Below, piece by piece: positions 4,598 to 5,181 of a DNA stretch of 5,181 nucleotides. A model generated the notes under the pieces. The model worked only from the letters and a program-made list of their open reading frames with translations, was not told the origin of the DNA and ran no database searches. The translations under genes were made by a program, and so were the position numbers. Source of the DNA: Bacillota bacterium (GTDB lineage Bacteria > Bacillota > Clostridia > Oscillospirales > Oscillospiraceae); contig JAEWYA010000094.1 in NCBI GenBank assembly GCA_023395775.1, positions 1-5,181 on the forward strand, written 5' to 3'. Position 1 is the first letter of the stretch, and the number at the start of each line of letters is the position of its first letter.

Positions 4598-5181
4598 ATG
4601 GCTATTACAGCTGCTGATGTAAAGAACCTGCGCGAAATGACCGGCGTGGGCATGATGGACTGCAAAAAGGCCCTGGCCGCCACCGACGGTGACATGGACA
4701 AGGCCGTTGAATGGCTGCGCGAGAAGGGCATGGCCGCTTCCGCGAAGAAGGCCGGCCGCATTGCCGCCGAGGGCATGGCTTTTGCCACGGTGATCGACGG
4801 CATTGGCATTGTGGTGGAAGTCAACGCCGAGACCGACTTTGTTGGCAAGAACGAGAAGTTTGTGGACTTCGTCAAGGGCGTGGCCGCCACGGTGGCAAAG
4901 CAGAACCCCGCCGATCTGGCCGCGCTGAGGGAGTGCAAGTACGAGGGTACCGACCTGACTGTCACCCAGCAGCAGCAGGAGATGGTGCTGGTCATCGGCG
5001 AGAACATCAAGGTCCGCCGTTTCGTCCGCTTTGCCGATGGCGTCTCCGTGCCCTACGTCCACGCCGGCGGTAAGATCGGCGTGCTGGTGAACTTCAAGAC
5101 CGACCTGTCCGCCGAGAAGGTGGAGACCGTCGGAAAGGACGTCGCCATGCAGATCGCCGCTCTGAACCCCCGCTTCTGGGA
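4598..5181 (+). CDS. tsf: Translation elongation factor EF-Ts (3' end outside window)
   Basis: EF-Ts is the nucleotide exchange factor that recycles EF-Tu from GDP to GTP form in the cytoplasm. The frame opens at ATG 4598 and stays open for 194 codons to the window edge, so the C-terminus is missing (the family is usually about 290-310 residues in Firmicutes). The N-terminal UBA-like domain (1 to about 52) shows VKNLREMTGVGMMDCKKAL (8-26) and the expected DMDKAVEWLREKG (32-44). The core contains VEVNAETDFVGKNEKF (73-88), with Asp80 and Phe81 matching the residues of E. coli EF-Ts that contact EF-Tu. ENIKVRRF (135-142) and VAMQIAALNPRF (182-193) are also typical. A run of four glutamines (124-127), encoded by four CAG codons at 4967-4978, is a small local oddity in a loop-like stretch. 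It follows rpsB in the standard operon order. Confidence 0.97.
   Translation, partial: MAITAADVKNLREMTGVGMMDCKKALAATDGDMDKAVEWLREKGMAASAKKAGRIAAEGMAFATVIDGIGIVVEVNAETDFVGKNEKFVDFVKGVAATVAKQNPADLAALRECKYEGTDLTVTQQQQEMVLVIGENIKVRRFVRFADGVSVPYVHAGGKIGVLVNFKTDLSAEKVETVGKDVAMQIAALNPRFW

Noticed and set aside
4967..4978. Four tandem CAG codons in tsf
   Set aside because: Too short to count as a repeat element. It looks like a harmless glutamine run in a variable part of EF-Ts.
4568..5062. Minus-strand open frame opposite tsf
   Set aside because: Antisense shadow of EF-Ts codons with no recognisable domain.

Overview
This window is a chromosomal segment of an endospore-forming, fairly GC-rich member of the Clostridia. 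A lineage near Oscillospiraceae/Ruminococcaceae is my best guess, from three things: the forespore sigma factor SigG, a YlmC/YmxH-family sporulation protein, and GC-rich codon usage combined with strong Gram-positive Shine-Dalgarno sites. No search was run, so the genus is not claimed.

Layout. (1) 17-787, minus strand: a complete sigG. It has its own upstream promoter, 825-854, which matches the SigF consensus at every defined position. (2) 788-941: a divergent control region. The sigG promoter points left and a good SigA-type promoter (887-915) points right. (3) 942-3223, plus strand: an ABC ATPase translationally coupled through an ATGA overlap to a 522-residue polytopic permease of the putative ABC exporter type. 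(4) 3306-3611: a small PRC-barrel protein of the YlmC/YmxH family, which may be read as the third gene of the same transcript. It ends inside a strong intrinsic terminator (3595-3638). (5) 3660-3800: an extended -10 promoter and a roughly 105-nt structured leader. (6) 3801-5181: rpsB (ribosomal protein S2), then tsf (EF-Ts), which is cut off by the window end.

How the parts work together. rpsB-tsf is the classic translation operon and is insulated from its left neighbour by the terminator. The left half has a sporulation flavour: sigG would be switched on in the forespore by SigF. The exporter and the YlmC/YmxH gene lie head-to-head with it, but are apparently read by the vegetative polymerase. 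Substrate and purpose of the exporter cannot be read from the sequence.

I see no clearly novel system, mobile element, CRISPR array, tRNA or rRNA. The points most worth checking are the near-ideal SigF promoter of a stand-alone sigG, a Glu in SigG where Bacillus subtilis has the CsfB-sensitive Asn45, the mutually exclusive stems in the rpsB leader, and the two-half architecture of the exporter permease. The only gene-free stretches are 788-941, 3224-3305, 3612-3800 and 4542-4597. All are under 300 bases and are described below.
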